Shown piece after piece: positions 1-10,568 of a DNA stretch of 64,000 nt; positions within the stretch are counted from its first letter, which is position 1, and the number at the start of each line of letters is the position of its first letter. The notes beneath the pieces were generated by a model that did no database searches, was not told where the DNA came from, and saw nothing but the letters and a program-made list of their open reading frames with translations. A program made the position numbers and the translations under genes. This stretch comes from Immundisolibacter sp049322795 (lineage in GTDB: Bacteria > Pseudomonadota > Gammaproteobacteria > Immundisolibacterales > Immundisolibacteraceae): the NCBI GenBank assembly GCA_049322795.1, contig JBMOQH010000015.1:226792-290791 (forward strand), given 5' to 3'.

Positions 1-342
1 CTTGGCAAGCTCCGACGGCTGAAACCGCACCACGCCCAGATCCAGCCAGCGCTGCGCACCCTGGCCGATGGCGCCGACCACGTCCACCGCGACCAGCAGC
101 AGCACGGTCAGCACATACAGGGGCGCCGCCAGGCGCTGCAGCCAGCCGACCGGCACCTGTGCCGCCAGCAGCAGCAAGGCGACACCGATGCCGATGCGCA
201 GGCCCTGGCTGTGCAGGGCGGACATGGCGCCGCCGCCGGCGCTGTAGGCCAGCATGAGGCCGATCGCGCACAGGCCGAGCAGGCCGGCCAGCAGCGGCCA
301 GTCGACGTTCACCTGCCGCAGCACGGCGAGCCAGCGGTTCAT
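1..342 (-). CDS. rodA: RodA, peptidoglycan glycosyltransferase of the elongasome (N-terminal part)
   Basis: Only the first 114 codons lie in the window; the gene continues past base 1. The translation has alternating hydrophobic segments and reaches RWLDLG followed by FQPSELAK near residue 105, a signature of the SEDS family (RodA/FtsW/SpoVE). RodA polymerises glycan strands in the inner membrane during lateral wall growth together with PBP2. The ATG overlaps the mrdA stop as ATGA, so translation is probably coupled. It is the fifth gene of the mreBCD-mrdA-rodA operon. Function is certain at the family level from the motif and the gene order. Confidence 0.93.
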   Translation of the reverse strand, partial: MNRWLAVLRQVNVDWPLLAGLLGLCAIGLMLAYSAGGGAMSALHSQGLRIGIGVALLLLAAQVPVGWLQRLAAPLYVLTVLLLVAVDVVGAIGQGAQRWLDLGVVRFQPSELAK

Positions 343-2162
343 GGGGCGACTCCCGGGTCCAGCCAGGCGTCGAGCACCTGGCGCGCCACCGGCGCCGCGG
401 TGCCGCTGCCGGAGCCGCCGTTCTCGACGATCACGGCGAGCGCGATGCGCGGCGCCTCGACCGGTGCAAACGCGATGAACAGTGCATGGTCCTGCAAGTG
501 GCGCGGGGCGTTCCGCCCGCGGTCATCGGCCCGCTGCGACAGCGCGTAGACCTGCGCCGTGCCGGTCTTGCCGGCGGCGCTGTAGGGCGCGCCGGCCAAG
601 GCCTTGTAGGCGGTGCCGCCCGGTGACACCACGGCGTGCATGGCGTCGATGGCGGCTTGCCATTGCTCGGCGCGAATCGGCGGCAGGTCGTCGGCACGCG
701 TCGCGGGCGGCTCCGGGGGCGGTACCAGTCGGGGCGCCGGCGCCGCACCCCGACTGGCGAGCAGCGCCGTCGCTTGCGCCAGTTGCAACGCGGTGGCCGT
801 GTTGTAGCCCTGGCCGATGCCGGCGATCAGCGTCTCGCCGGGATACCAGGGTGCCTTGCGCGCGCGGCGCTTCCAGTCGGCCGAGGGCAGTATGCCGGCC
901 TGCTCGCCCGGCAGGTCGACCCCGGTCGGCGCACCAAAGCCGAACTGGCCCAGCTCGCGGTGCATGCGCTCGATGCCCAGGCGCAGCGCCAGCTCGTAGA
1001 AGTACACGTCGCACGACTGCGCCACCGCGCGCAGCAGGTCCACCCCACCGTGCCCGTGGCGCTGCCAGCAGCGGTAGCGGTGCGCCGAACCACCCAGCCG
1101 GAACCAGCCCGGGCACCAGGCGCGGTCGGTCGGCGTGATGACGCCGGCATGCAGGCCGGCCAGCGCCATGAACGGCTTGATGGTCGAGCCCGGCGGATAC
1201 AGACCGCGCAGGGCGCGGTCCAGCAGCGGACGCTGCGGGTCGTCCATCAGACGGCGGTAGTTTTCCGTGCTGATGCCGCCCACGAACAGGTTGGCGTCGA
1301 AAGTCGGCTCGCTCACCATCGCCAGCACCGCGCCGGTAGCCGGTTCGATCGCCACCACCGCGCCGGCGCGCCCGGCCAGCGCCGCGCTCGCCGCGCGCTG
1401 CAGGCCGGCGTCGAGATTCAGGCGCAGCGGCGTTCCCGGGCGTGCCCGGGTGCGATCGAGCACACGCAGGCGCCGGCCGTGGGCATCCACCTCAAGCTGC
1501 TGGTACCCGACCCGGCCCTGCAACTGGTCATCGTAGGACTTCTCGACCCCGCTCTTGCCGACGGCGTCGGTCGCTCGCTGCGCGGCGCTCGCGGTGGCAA
1601 GTTCCGCCTCGCTCACCCGACCGACGTAACCGACCACGTGCGCGGTCAGCGTGCCCTGCGGGTAGTGGCGCGACAGGTCCCCGCGCAGCTCCACGCCCGG
1701 AAATCGGTGCCGCTGGGCGGCGAAGCGCGCCACCTCGGTGTCGTCGAGATGGCGTCGCAGCAGCAGCGCCTCGAAACGGGGGCGGCTGCGGCGCAGGCTC
1801 GCGAAACGCTCGAGGTCCGCCGGACGCAGCTCGATCACCTGCCCCAGCGCCGCCAGCGTGCGGTCGCCGTCGACCAGATTCTCCGGCGTTGCATACAGGC
1901 TGTAGCTCGACACGTTCTCGGCCAGCAACTCGCCGTTGCGGTCGGTGATGACGCCGCGTGCCGGGGCGATCACCTCGGCGCGGATGCTGTTGTCGCGGGA
2001 CGCGGTGGCGTAACGCTTGTGCTGCGCCACCTGCAGGAACGCGAGCCGCGCCAGCAGCCCGATCGCCGCCAGCGCCATCACGATCAGCAGCAAGGCCACG
2101 CGCCGCCGGAACAGGCGCAGTTCGGCAGGCGGATCCTTGATGGCCTGATGCCGGCGCCGCAT
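339..2162 (-). CDS. mrdA: Penicillin-binding protein 2, elongasome transpeptidase
   Basis: 607 residues, usual for PBP2. One N-terminal membrane anchor (about residues 20-45) is followed by the non-catalytic pedestal domain and the transpeptidase domain. The three active-site motifs are visible: STIK at 326-329 with the acylated serine, SCD at 383-385 (PBP2 proteins carry S-x-D here rather than S-x-N), and KTGTAQ starting at 532. It cross-links peptidoglycan in the periplasm with RodA. It sits four bases downstream of mreD and overlaps rodA by four bases. The C-terminus is short after the KTG box, as in other PBP2 proteins. Confidence 0.97.
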   Translation of the reverse strand: MRRRHQAIKDPPAELRLFRRRVALLLIVMALAAIGLLARLAFLQVAQHKRYATASRDNSIRAEVIAPARGVITDRNGELLAENVSSYSLYATPENLVDGDRTLAALGQVIELRPADLERFASLRRSRPRFEALLLRRHLDDTEVARFAAQRHRFPGVELRGDLSRHYPQGTLTAHVVGYVGRVSEAELATASAAQRATDAVGKSGVEKSYDDQLQGRVGYQQLEVDAHGRRLRVLDRTRARPGTPLRLNLDAGLQRAASAALAGRAGAVVAIEPATGAVLAMVSEPTFDANLFVGGISTENYRRLMDDPQRPLLDRALRGLYPPGSTIKPFMALAGLHAGVITPTDRAWCPGWFRLGGSAHRYRCWQRHGHGGVDLLRAVAQSCDVYFYELALRLGIERMHRELGQFGFGAPTGVDLPGEQAGILPSADWKRRARKAPWYPGETLIAGIGQGYNTATALQLAQATALLASRGAAPAPRLVPPPEPPATRADDLPPIRAEQWQAAIDAMHAVVSPGGTAYKALAGAPYSAAGKTGTAQVYALSQRADDRGRNAPRHLQDHALFIAFAPVEAPRIALAVIVENGGSGSGTAAPVARQVLDAWLDPGVAP

Positions 2163-2166
2163 GGCT

Positions 2167-2652
2167 TCAGCGGCTGGCGCGCCGGCGCAGGTCGCGCAGC
2201 GTCAGGAACAACCAGGGCCACACCAGTGCGCCACTGAGCGCCGGCAACAGCATGGCCGCCGAGACCGGCCGCCCACCACTGCCGCTGACCAGCGCCAGAA
2301 CGAGCTGGTGCACCGCCAGCAGCGGCGCCAGCAGCAAAGCCTGCTGCCACAGGGGCAACACCCGCAGGCGCTGGTGTTCGGCCAGCACCGCCGCCGCGAC
2401 CAGCGCCAGTGCCAACGCGTGCTGACCGAGCGGCGCGCCGGTGAGCGCGTCCTGCAACACACCAAGCGTGAAACCGGCGGTGACGCCCACGCGATCGGGT
2501 TGGGCAAGACACCAGTAGGCCACTACCAGCGTCAGCCACGGCGGCTGCCAGGCGCTGGCCCAGCCCGGCAACGGGGCCGACAGCAACAGGCCGGCCGCCA
2601 GCAGGCTGCCGGCGATGGCAGCCGATCGGGGCGCCGCCGGTGCCGTGCTCAC
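2167..2652 (-). CDS. mreD: MreD, rod-shape determining membrane protein
   Basis: 161 residues, nearly all hydrophobic, with about five predicted membrane segments; this is the normal MreD length. The sequence itself is poorly conserved across the family, so the call leans on position: it starts inside the last codons of mreC (4-base overlap) and precedes mrdA. MreD belongs to the inner-membrane elongasome complex with MreC and links MreB filaments to the wall-synthesis enzymes. Confidence 0.92.
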   Translation of the reverse strand: MSTAPAAPRSAAIAGSLLAAGLLLSAPLPGWASAWQPPWLTLVVAYWCLAQPDRVGVTAGFTLGVLQDALTGAPLGQHALALALVAAAVLAEHQRLRVLPLWQQALLLAPLLAVHQLVLALVSGSGGRPVSAAMLLPALSGALVWPWLFLTLRDLRRRASR

Positions 2653-3566
2653 CGCACAGGCTCGGCTGGGGTCTCGCCAGTGGGCGCGGCCGGCGGCGCG
2701 TCAAGCGGTGCCGGGGCGTCCTCAGTCGGCGGCTCCGGGTCGGCGGGCGGCCACACCAGCAGCACCTCCTGGATGCGATCGAGGCGCCCGGTCGGCGTCG
2801 CCTGCACCGCGGCGAACTCGCCCTCGCCGGTGCGGTTGACACGGCTCACGGTGGCGACCGGCAAGTCGGGCGGGAACACATCATCCAGGCCGGACGTGAC
2901 CAGCGTGTCACCGACTTCGAGGTCGACATGGTTCGGCAGGTAGGGCACATCGAGCGCGCCGACCGGCCCGCGGCCAACGGCAATGGCGCGCACCCCGCTG
3001 CGCACGGACTTCACCGGGATGGCGTGGCGGCTGTCGGTGATCAGCAGCACCTGGCTGGTCTGCATCGCCACGTGCAGCACCTGGCCGACCACGCCGGTGG
3101 CGTCGAGCACGGGTTGGCCAGCGAACACACCCTGCACCGAGCCCTTGTCGATCTGAATCTGCCCGATGTACGGGTCGAGGCCAACCTTGACGGTACTCGC
3201 GATCAGCGCCCGCAGCGGCTGCGGGGTGCGGGCGAGCGAGTCGAGCAAAGCCTTGAGACGCTGGTTTTCGGCCTGCAGGGCATCCACTGCCTGGGCGCGG
3301 AGTTTCAGCCGCAGGTTTTCCTCGCGCAGCGCCGCCGTCTGCTCGCGCAAGGTGGACCGCTCGCGCAGGTTGTCGGCACTCCAGGCCCAGGCCCGGAACG
3401 GCAGGTCGATCGCCTGCTGCACCGGGTGCAGCACGGTCAGCAGCGCGCTGCGCAGCGGCACCAGGCGCGGACCGCGCTGATCCAGAAACAACAGCAGCAG
3501 CGCCGCCAGCGCGGCCAGCAACAAGCGTAGCGCCAGCGACGGGCGGCGCCGGAACAGGCTAGGCAT
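2649..3566 (-). CDS. mreC: MreC, rod-shape determining periplasmic scaffold
   Basis: 305 residues. A single N-terminal membrane segment (about 10-28) follows a basic start, then a coiled coil (about 62-105, rich in leucine, glutamate and arginine heptads), then the beta-rich MreC domain with the conserved DKGS region near 160 and GDTLVTSG near 225. The C-terminal 40 residues are rich in proline, alanine and glutamate and look disordered. MreC activates PBP2 in the periplasm. Second gene of the mre operon. Confidence 0.96.
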   Translation of the reverse strand: MPSLFRRRPSLALRLLLAALAALLLLFLDQRGPRLVPLRSALLTVLHPVQQAIDLPFRAWAWSADNLRERSTLREQTAALREENLRLKLRAQAVDALQAENQRLKALLDSLARTPQPLRALIASTVKVGLDPYIGQIQIDKGSVQGVFAGQPVLDATGVVGQVLHVAMQTSQVLLITDSRHAIPVKSVRSGVRAIAVGRGPVGALDVPYLPNHVDLEVGDTLVTSGLDDVFPPDLPVATVSRVNRTGEGEFAAVQATPTGRLDRIQEVLLVWPPADPEPPTEDAPAPLDAPPAAPTGETPAEPVR

Positions 3567-3611
3567 GCGTCATGCGGGGGCTCCGAGCGGCCGCAGCGAC
3601 CGCCTGGCGCC

Positions 3612-4655
3612 TCACTCCTCGTCGAAGATGTCGGTCACCTGGTCGATGAAATCGAGCGCCATCTCGCCGCCCTTGGCGACGCACAGCATGGGCTCGTCGG
3701 CCAGCACCACCGGCAGGCCGGTTTCCTCCGAGAACAGCTTGTCGATGCCGCGCAGCAGCGCGCCGCCGCCGGTCAGCACCATGCCGCGCTCGGCCACGTC
3801 GGCCGACAGTTCCGGCGGAATCTGTTCGAGCGCCTTGCGCAGGCCGGCGACGATGCCGTGCAGCGGGTCCTGCAGGGCCTCGAGCACCTCGTTGCTGTTG
3901 AGCGTGAAGCTGCGCGGCACGCCCTCGGCCAGGTTGCGGCCGTTGACCTGAATCTCGCGCACCTCGTCGCCGGGGTAGGCAGAGCCGATCTGGTGCTTGA
4001 TGGTCTCGGCGGTGGTCTCGCCGATCAGCGTGCCGTAGTTGCGGCGCACGTAGTTGATGATGGCGTCGTCGAACTTGTCGCCGCCGATGCGCACCGACTC
4101 CGAATAGACCAGGCCGTTCAGGGAGATGACGGCGATCTCGGTGGTGCCGCCGCCGATGTCGATGATCATCGACCCGGTGGCCTCGCTCACCGGCAGGCCG
4201 GCGCCGATGGCGGCGGCCATGGGTTCCTCGATCAGATATACTTCGCGCGCCCCGGCGCCAAGCGCGGACTCACGGATGGCGCGGCGTTCCACCTGGGTCG
4301 AGCCGCACGGCACGCCCACCACCACGCGCGGGCTCGGGCGGAAAAAGCCGCGCTCGTGCACCTTGCGAATGAAGTGCTGCAGCATCTTCTCGGTGACGTA
4401 AAAATCGGCGATCACGCCGTCCTTGAGCGGGCGGATCGCGGTGATGTTGCCGGGTGTGCGCCCCAGCATGCGCTTGGCCTCGATGCCGACTGCCTGGATC
4501 ACCTTGCGACCGTTGGTGCTGGCGCCGTGGCGGATGGCCACCACCGACGGCTCCTGAAGCACGATGCCGCGTCCGCGCACCGACACCAGCGTGTTGGCGG
4601 TGCCAAGGTCGATGGCAAGATCGCTCGAAAAAAGCCCGAACAGTTTTTTGAACAT
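3612..4655 (-). CDS. mreB: MreB, bacterial actin
   Basis: 347 residues from the ATG at 4655, which gives the standard MreB amino terminus MFKKLFGLFSSDLAIDLGTANT. An in-frame ATG at 4724 would add 23 residues with no homology, so I reject it. Visible actin-family motifs are phosphate 1 DLGTANT, phosphate 2 DIGGGTTEIAV and the adenosine motif TGGGALLRGID. MreB polymerises under the inner membrane and directs lateral wall growth. First gene of the operon, with a candidate promoter at 4715-4743. Confidence 0.97.
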   Translation of the reverse strand: MFKKLFGLFSSDLAIDLGTANTLVSVRGRGIVLQEPSVVAIRHGASTNGRKVIQAVGIEAKRMLGRTPGNITAIRPLKDGVIADFYVTEKMLQHFIRKVHERGFFRPSPRVVVGVPCGSTQVERRAIRESALGAGAREVYLIEEPMAAAIGAGLPVSEATGSMIIDIGGGTTEIAVISLNGLVYSESVRIGGDKFDDAIINYVRRNYGTLIGETTAETIKHQIGSAYPGDEVREIQVNGRNLAEGVPRSFTLNSNEVLEALQDPLHGIVAGLRKALEQIPPELSADVAERGMVLTGGGALLRGIDKLFSEETGLPVVLADEPMLCVAKGGEMALDFIDQVTDIFDEE

Positions 4656-4714
4656 CGGTGGGTCCGACCGGCCTCTAAGGTATTGGAAGGGCGACGAAAG
4701 TGCCGTGACGCCGC

Positions 4715-4743
4715 AATCTAGCAACGGCGCCCGGCGATCACAA
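4715..4743 (-). promoter_or_regulatory. Candidate sigma-70 promoter of the mre operon
   Basis: On the minus strand TTGTGA (4743-4738) and TAGATT (4720-4715) are separated by 17 bases. Each hexamer matches four of six consensus bases. This would start transcription near 4708, about 50 bases before the mreB ATG. It lies in the 107-base divergent gap between mreB and gatC. I see no comparably good promoter for gatC. Confidence 0.45.
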
Positions 4744-4762
4744 CCAGCGGCGAGGAAGCAGC

Positions 4763-5050
4763 GTGTCGATCAGCAGCGATGAGGTTCGCAAGGTGGCGCA
4801 TCTGGCCCGTATCGAGGTGGCTGGCGACCGTCTGGACGCCTACGCCGGCGAGCTGAGCACCATTCTGGAGCTGGTGGCGCAACTCGAGGGCGCCGACACC
4901 GAACACGTGGCCCCGCTGGCGCACCCGATCGAGGCCAGCCAGCGCCTGCGTGCCGACGCCGTCACCGAAACCGACCAGCGGCGCCGCTTCCAGGCCATCG
5001 CGCCGGCGGTGCAGGACGGCCTGTACCGGGTGCCGAAGGTCATCGAGTGA
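4763..5050 (+). CDS. gatC: Glutamyl/aspartyl-tRNA amidotransferase subunit C
   Basis: 95 residues, the usual GatC length. It opens with the characteristic EVRKVAHLARIEV helix and ends with the YRVPKVIE tail that wraps around GatA. GatC stabilises the GatA-GatB complex, which converts Glu-tRNA(Gln) and/or Asp-tRNA(Asn) to the amide forms in the cytoplasm. It heads the gatCAB operon, with 31 bases to gatA. Confidence 0.96.
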   Translation: MSISSDEVRKVAHLARIEVAGDRLDAYAGELSTILELVAQLEGADTEHVAPLAHPIEASQRLRADAVTETDQRRRFQAIAPAVQDGLYRVPKVIE

Positions 5051-5081
5051 GCGCAGTTTACACCGCAAGGCACCCCTTCCC

Positions 5082-6535
<1,454 letters not shown>

Positions 6536-6539
<4 letters not shown>

Positions 6540-7972
6540 GCGACTGGGAAACCGTCATCGGGCTCGAGGTCCACTGCCAGCTCGCCACGCGCAGCAAGCT
6601 GTTCTCGGGCGCCAGCACCGCCTTCGGCGCCGAGCCGAACACGCAGGCCTGCGCCGTCGACCTCGCCCTGCCGGGCGTGCTGCCGGTGCTGAACGGCGAG
6701 GCGGTGGCCATGGCCATTCGCTTCGGCCTTGCCATCGGCGCGCAGATCGCGCCGCGCTCGGTGTTCGCGCGCAAGAACTACTTCTACCCGGACCTGCCCA
6801 AGGGCTACCAGATCAGCCAGTACGAGCTGCCCATCGTCGCCGCCGGCCACCTCGACATCACGCTGCCGGACGGCACCGAGAAGCGCATCGGCATCACCCG
6901 CGCGCACCTCGAGGAAGACGCCGGCAAGTCGCTGCACGACAACCTGCCGGGCGCGACCGGCATCGATCTGAACCGCGCCGGCACGCCGCTGATCGAGATC
7001 GTCTCCGAGCCCGACCTGCGCGGCGCCGCCGAGGCGGTGGCCTACCTCAAGAAACTGCACGCGCTGGTGCGGTATCTGGAGATTTCCGACGCCAACATGC
7101 AGGAAGGCTCGTTCCGTTGCGACGCCAACGTGTCGGTGCGCCGGCGCGGCGAGACGCGCCTTGGCACCCGCGCGGAACTCAAGAACATCAACTCGTTCCG
7201 CTTCGTCGAGCGCGCCATCGAGGTCGAGATCGAGCGCCAGATCGACCTGCTGGAAAGCGGCGGCCGGGTGGTGCAGGAAACCCGCCTGTACGACGCCGAC
7301 CGCAACACCACGCGCGCCATGCGCGGCAAGGAAGAAGCCAACGACTACCGCTACTTCCCCGACCCCGACCTGCTGCCGGTGGAGGTGTCCGAAGCCTGGG
7401 TCGAGCAGCTGCGTGCCGGCCTGCCGGAGCTGCCGGACGCCAAGCGGGCGCGTTTGGCGCAGGCGTTCGGTCTGTCTGATTACGACGCCGGCCTGCTCAC
7501 CGCCGAACGCGAGGTGGCCGATTACTTCGAGGCGACGCTGGCGGCCGGCGCCGAGCCCAAGCTCGCCGCCAACTGGATCAACGGCGAGCTCGCCGCCGCC
7601 CTGAACCGCGACGGCCTGCCTATTACCGCCTCGCCCGTCGGCCCCGCGGCGCTAGCCGGGCTGCTGGCGCGCATCGCCGACGACACCATCTCCGGCAAGA
7701 TCGCCAAGGACGTGTTCGCCGCCCTGTGGCAGGGCGAGGGCACCGCCGACGCCATCATCGAGGCGCGCGGCCTCAAGCAGATCACCGATACCGGTGCCAT
7801 CGAGGCCGCCGTCGATGCCGTGCTGGCCGCCAACCCAGATCAGGTCGAGCAGCTTCGCGCCGGCAAGGACAAGGTGCTCGGCTTCCTGGTCGGGCAGGTG
7901 ATGAAGGCCACCCAGGGCAAGGCCAACCCGGCGCAGGTGAATGCGCTGCTGCGGGCGAAGGTCAGCCTCTAG
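6536..7972 (+). CDS. gatB: Glutamyl/aspartyl-tRNA amidotransferase subunit B
   Basis: 478 residues, the normal length. The amino terminus WETVIGLEVHCQL, the RKNYFYPDLPKGYQISQ motif and the EDAGKS motif are all typical GatB/GatE features. The C-terminal part is the YqeY-like tail domain that contacts tRNA (from about residue 405). The subunit activates the misacylated tRNA with ATP and transfers ammonia. Its start lies within the gatA stop. Confidence 0.97.
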
Positions 7973-8040
7973 GCGGTCCGCCTTCGCACGGGCAGCGGGC
8001 ATTCACCAACGCCCGCCCGGGCAGGAACTCCGGTTACCCT

Positions 8041-8065
8041 GACCCCATCGGGTCGCGTTTCTTTG
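8041..8065 (+). terminator. Weak possible terminator after gatB
   Basis: GACCC (8041-8045), a CATC loop and GGGTC (8050-8054) form a 5-bp stem, followed by GCGTTTCTTTG. The T-rich tail is interrupted and the stem is short. It lies in the 150-base gap between gatB and the antiporter gene, where I see nothing else. Confidence 0.3.
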
Positions 8066-8122
8066 TCAGCCTGACTTCGCGCCAGGCGGACTGCTGACCC
8101 GCGGCCTCTCGTCGGAGCGTTG

Positions 8123-9763
8123 ATGGACCACTTGCACGATCTGCCCCTGATCGGCGCCATGGGCATGGGCCTGCTGCTGGCCTTTCTGGCCGGGCTGGTG
8201 GCCGTGCGCCTGCGTTTGCCGGCGCTTGTCGGCTACCTGGTGGCGGGCGTTGCGATCGGTCCGTTCACGCCGGGCTTTGTCGCCGATCCGCACATCGCCG
8301 CGCAGCTGGCCGAGATCGGTGTGATCCTGCTGATGTTTGGCGTGGGCCTGCATTTTTCGGTGCGCGACCTGTGGGCGGTGCGGCGCATCGCCGTGCCCGG
8401 CGCCGTCGTGCAGATCGGTGTGGCGACCGCGCTCGGTGCCCTGCTCGCATCGCTCTGGGGCTGGAGCCTGACCGCCGGATTGATTTTCGGGCTGTGCCTG
8501 GCGGTTGCCAGCACGGTGGTGATCGTGCGCGCCTTCCAGGATCGCGGCTATCTGAATGGTCAGGCCGGGCGCATCGCGGTCGGCTGGCTGATCGTCGAAG
8601 ACCTGGTCATGGTGCTCGCGCTGGTGGTGCTGCCGGTGCTGGCGGACGGCAGCTCCGAGGGACCGGCAGTGGCCGGGCAGGTTGGGCTTGCGCTGGCCAA
8701 AATCGGCCTGTTTTTCGCGCTGCTCTACAGCCTCGGCGTGCGCGTGCTGCCGTGGCTGTTCGGTGAGCTGGTGCGCAGCGGGTCGCGCGAGTTGCTGACG
8801 CTGTTCGTGGCGGTCGCGGCGGTGAGCGTGGCCTATGGCGCGGCGCTGGGATTTGGTGTGTCGTTTGCGCTGGGAGCCTTCCTGGCCGGCCTGGTGGTCA
8901 ACGAGGCGGGCATCGGCTCGCGCATCCAGCACCAGGGCGAGGCGCTGGAGCACGTCTTCGCGGTGCTCTTTTTCGTCTCCGTGGGCATGCTTTTCAACCC
9001 CGCCGTGGTCACTCAGCGCCCGCTCGAGGTGCTCGCCGTGCTGGGCGTAATCGTCGTCGGCAAGTCACTGGCGGCGCTGGGCATTGTCGCCGCCATGGGG
9101 TATCCGCGGCGTACCGCGCTTACGGTATCGGCGAGCCTGGCGCAGATCGGCGAGTTCTCCTTCATCCTGGCCGGCATGGGCGTCTCTCTCGGCCTGCTCG
9201 ACGCCCACGCGCGCGACCTGATCCTGGCCGGCGCGTTGCTGTCGATTGCCATCAACCCACTGGTGTTCCACGGTGCACTAGTCGTCTCCGGCTGGGTTGA
9301 GCAGCGCAGCTTGGTCGCCCCCGCGGCGCCCCCTGCGCGAGCGCGCGTTCTTGTGGTCGGTTACGGGCGGGTGGGCCGACGCGTTGCCGAATTGCTGACA
9401 GGCGCCGGGGTCGCCGTCACCGTTGTGGATTTCCGGCGCGAAATGATCGAGGAACTCGAACAGGCCGGCGTGCCGGCGGTGCATGGCGAGGGGGCGATGG
9501 ACAGTGTGCTCAGAACGGCCGGAATTGACGGTGCGGCGGCGCTGGTGCTCACCGGATCCGGCGCACGCGACATGGATTTGGTCCACGAGGCCGCGCGGCG
9601 TCTGAACCCGGCCGTGGCGATTCTGCGGCGGGCCGGTGCAGAACCGGTGGCCACCGATGAGCACACGCGGGTGTTCCAAGGCGAGCTTGAGCTGGCAGCG
9701 GCGATGGTCACCCACCTGTTGGATAGCTCGCCGTCCCCGGTGCCGGGGGCGCTGGCGGGCTGA
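8123..9763 (+). CDS. Kef-type monovalent cation:proton antiporter (CPA2 family)
   Basis: 546 residues from the ATG at 8123, preceded at a 5-base distance by GGAG. A TTG directly upstream could also start it. The first ~390 residues hold about 12 membrane segments of the sodium/proton exchanger fold. After a linker comes a cytoplasmic TrkA-N nucleotide-binding domain with a GYGRVGR Rossmann motif near residue 415. There is no TrkA-C domain. It is closer in layout to YbaL/KefB than to KefC. It probably exports potassium or sodium in exchange for protons. A second paralogous protein is at 28231. Confidence 0.85.
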   Translation: MDHLHDLPLIGAMGMGLLLAFLAGLVAVRLRLPALVGYLVAGVAIGPFTPGFVADPHIAAQLAEIGVILLMFGVGLHFSVRDLWAVRRIAVPGAVVQIGVATALGALLASLWGWSLTAGLIFGLCLAVASTVVIVRAFQDRGYLNGQAGRIAVGWLIVEDLVMVLALVVLPVLADGSSEGPAVAGQVGLALAKIGLFFALLYSLGVRVLPWLFGELVRSGSRELLTLFVAVAAVSVAYGAALGFGVSFALGAFLAGLVVNEAGIGSRIQHQGEALEHVFAVLFFVSVGMLFNPAVVTQRPLEVLAVLGVIVVGKSLAALGIVAAMGYPRRTALTVSASLAQIGEFSFILAGMGVSLGLLDAHARDLILAGALLSIAINPLVFHGALVVSGWVEQRSLVAPAAPPARARVLVVGYGRVGRRVAELLTGAGVAVTVVDFRREMIEELEQAGVPAVHGEGAMDSVLRTAGIDGAAALVLTGSGARDMDLVHEAARRLNPAVAILRRAGAEPVATDEHTRVFQGELELAAAMVTHLLDSSPSPVPGALAG

Positions 9764-9807
9764 TCCTCAGAGCCCATTGACTGCCGGGGCCGTGCCCCCT
9801 CGGCGCC

Positions 9808-10434
9808 TCACCAGAACGCCCATAGCTGCCCGTCCTGCTCGCGGCTGGCCAGCGCGCGCAGCGGCCGGTTGCCCTTGGCGATGCAGGTGCCGCTGGCAAG
9901 GTCGAACACCCAGCCGTGGCGCGGGCAGCTCAGGCAGTCGCCGTCGATGGCAAGCTCCGGCATTTCGGTGCTCTGGTGCGGGCAGCGGGCGTCGTAGACC
10001 ATGAGGTCCTCGCCGTGGCGGCTCACGAACACGGCGCGGCCGTCCGACACGCACCGCACCGTGCCGTTTGCCGGCAGCTCGGCGAGCGGCAATAGCGCGT
10101 GCCACTCGGGCACGTGGCCGAGTTGTTCGAGCCGGAACTCCGGCAGGTCGAGCGCCAGCAGCTGGTCCACCGCCCACACCACGCGCGTGAGACCGAGCAT
10201 GGGAAAGGCCATCAGGAGCGCGTCCAGGATCTCGTCGGCGCTGGCGCCGCTGCGCAGCGCCCGCGTCAGGTACTGGCGAAAGCCGCGTTCGGTCTGGCTG
10301 TGCACCTTGCCGATCAGCGAGATCAGCGCCCGGGTCTTGGGGTCCAGCCGCCGGCCGGCGTTCTTCAGGAACGTGAAGTAGGCCTGCATGGCATCCGGGC
10401 GGGCCTGCAGCAGGTAATCGAGCGCCTGACTCAT
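9808..10434 (-). CDS. Fusion of a carboxymuconolactone-decarboxylase-like domain and a Rieske [2Fe-2S] domain
   Basis: 208 residues in two parts. Residues 1 to about 95 are all-helical and resemble the CMD/AhpD fold (KTRALISLIGKV, GASADEILDALL), but without the AhpD redox cysteines. Residues about 105-208 are a Rieske ferredoxin-like domain with complete cluster ligands: Cys151-Pro-His153 and Cys170-Pro-Arg-His173-Gly-Trp. Such a protein is soluble and could couple electron transfer to the CMD-like domain or simply combine two small partners. It is convergent with the antiporter and divergent from an SDR. The role is unknown; the domain calls are reliable. Confidence 0.8.
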   Translation of the reverse strand: MSQALDYLLQARPDAMQAYFTFLKNAGRRLDPKTRALISLIGKVHSQTERGFRQYLTRALRSGASADEILDALLMAFPMLGLTRVVWAVDQLLALDLPEFRLEQLGHVPEWHALLPLAELPANGTVRCVSDGRAVFVSRHGEDLMVYDARCPHQSTEMPELAIDGDCLSCPRHGWVFDLASGTCIAKGNRPLRALASREQDGQLWAFW

Positions 10435-10568
10435 CCGGGAACCTCGGTCGGGACGGTGGGCGATGGGGCTGGGGCGGATTATCGGCCTGTGACTGGCGTT
10501 TTTTCCAAGGGCGGGCTGCGCGGTGCCCAGCCGCTACACTCGCCGGCCGGCTGTGGAGGAGAGCTGCC

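Noticed and set aside
636..2237. 533-codon open frame on the plus strand opposite mrdA
   Set aside because: Antisense shadow of mrdA caused by high GC content; composition is Arg/Gln/His-rich and no motif is visible.
9786..9798. GGGGC/GCCCC hairpin between the antiporter and the CMD-Rieske gene
   Set aside because: Only 5 bp with no T-run; likely chance in GC-rich DNA.
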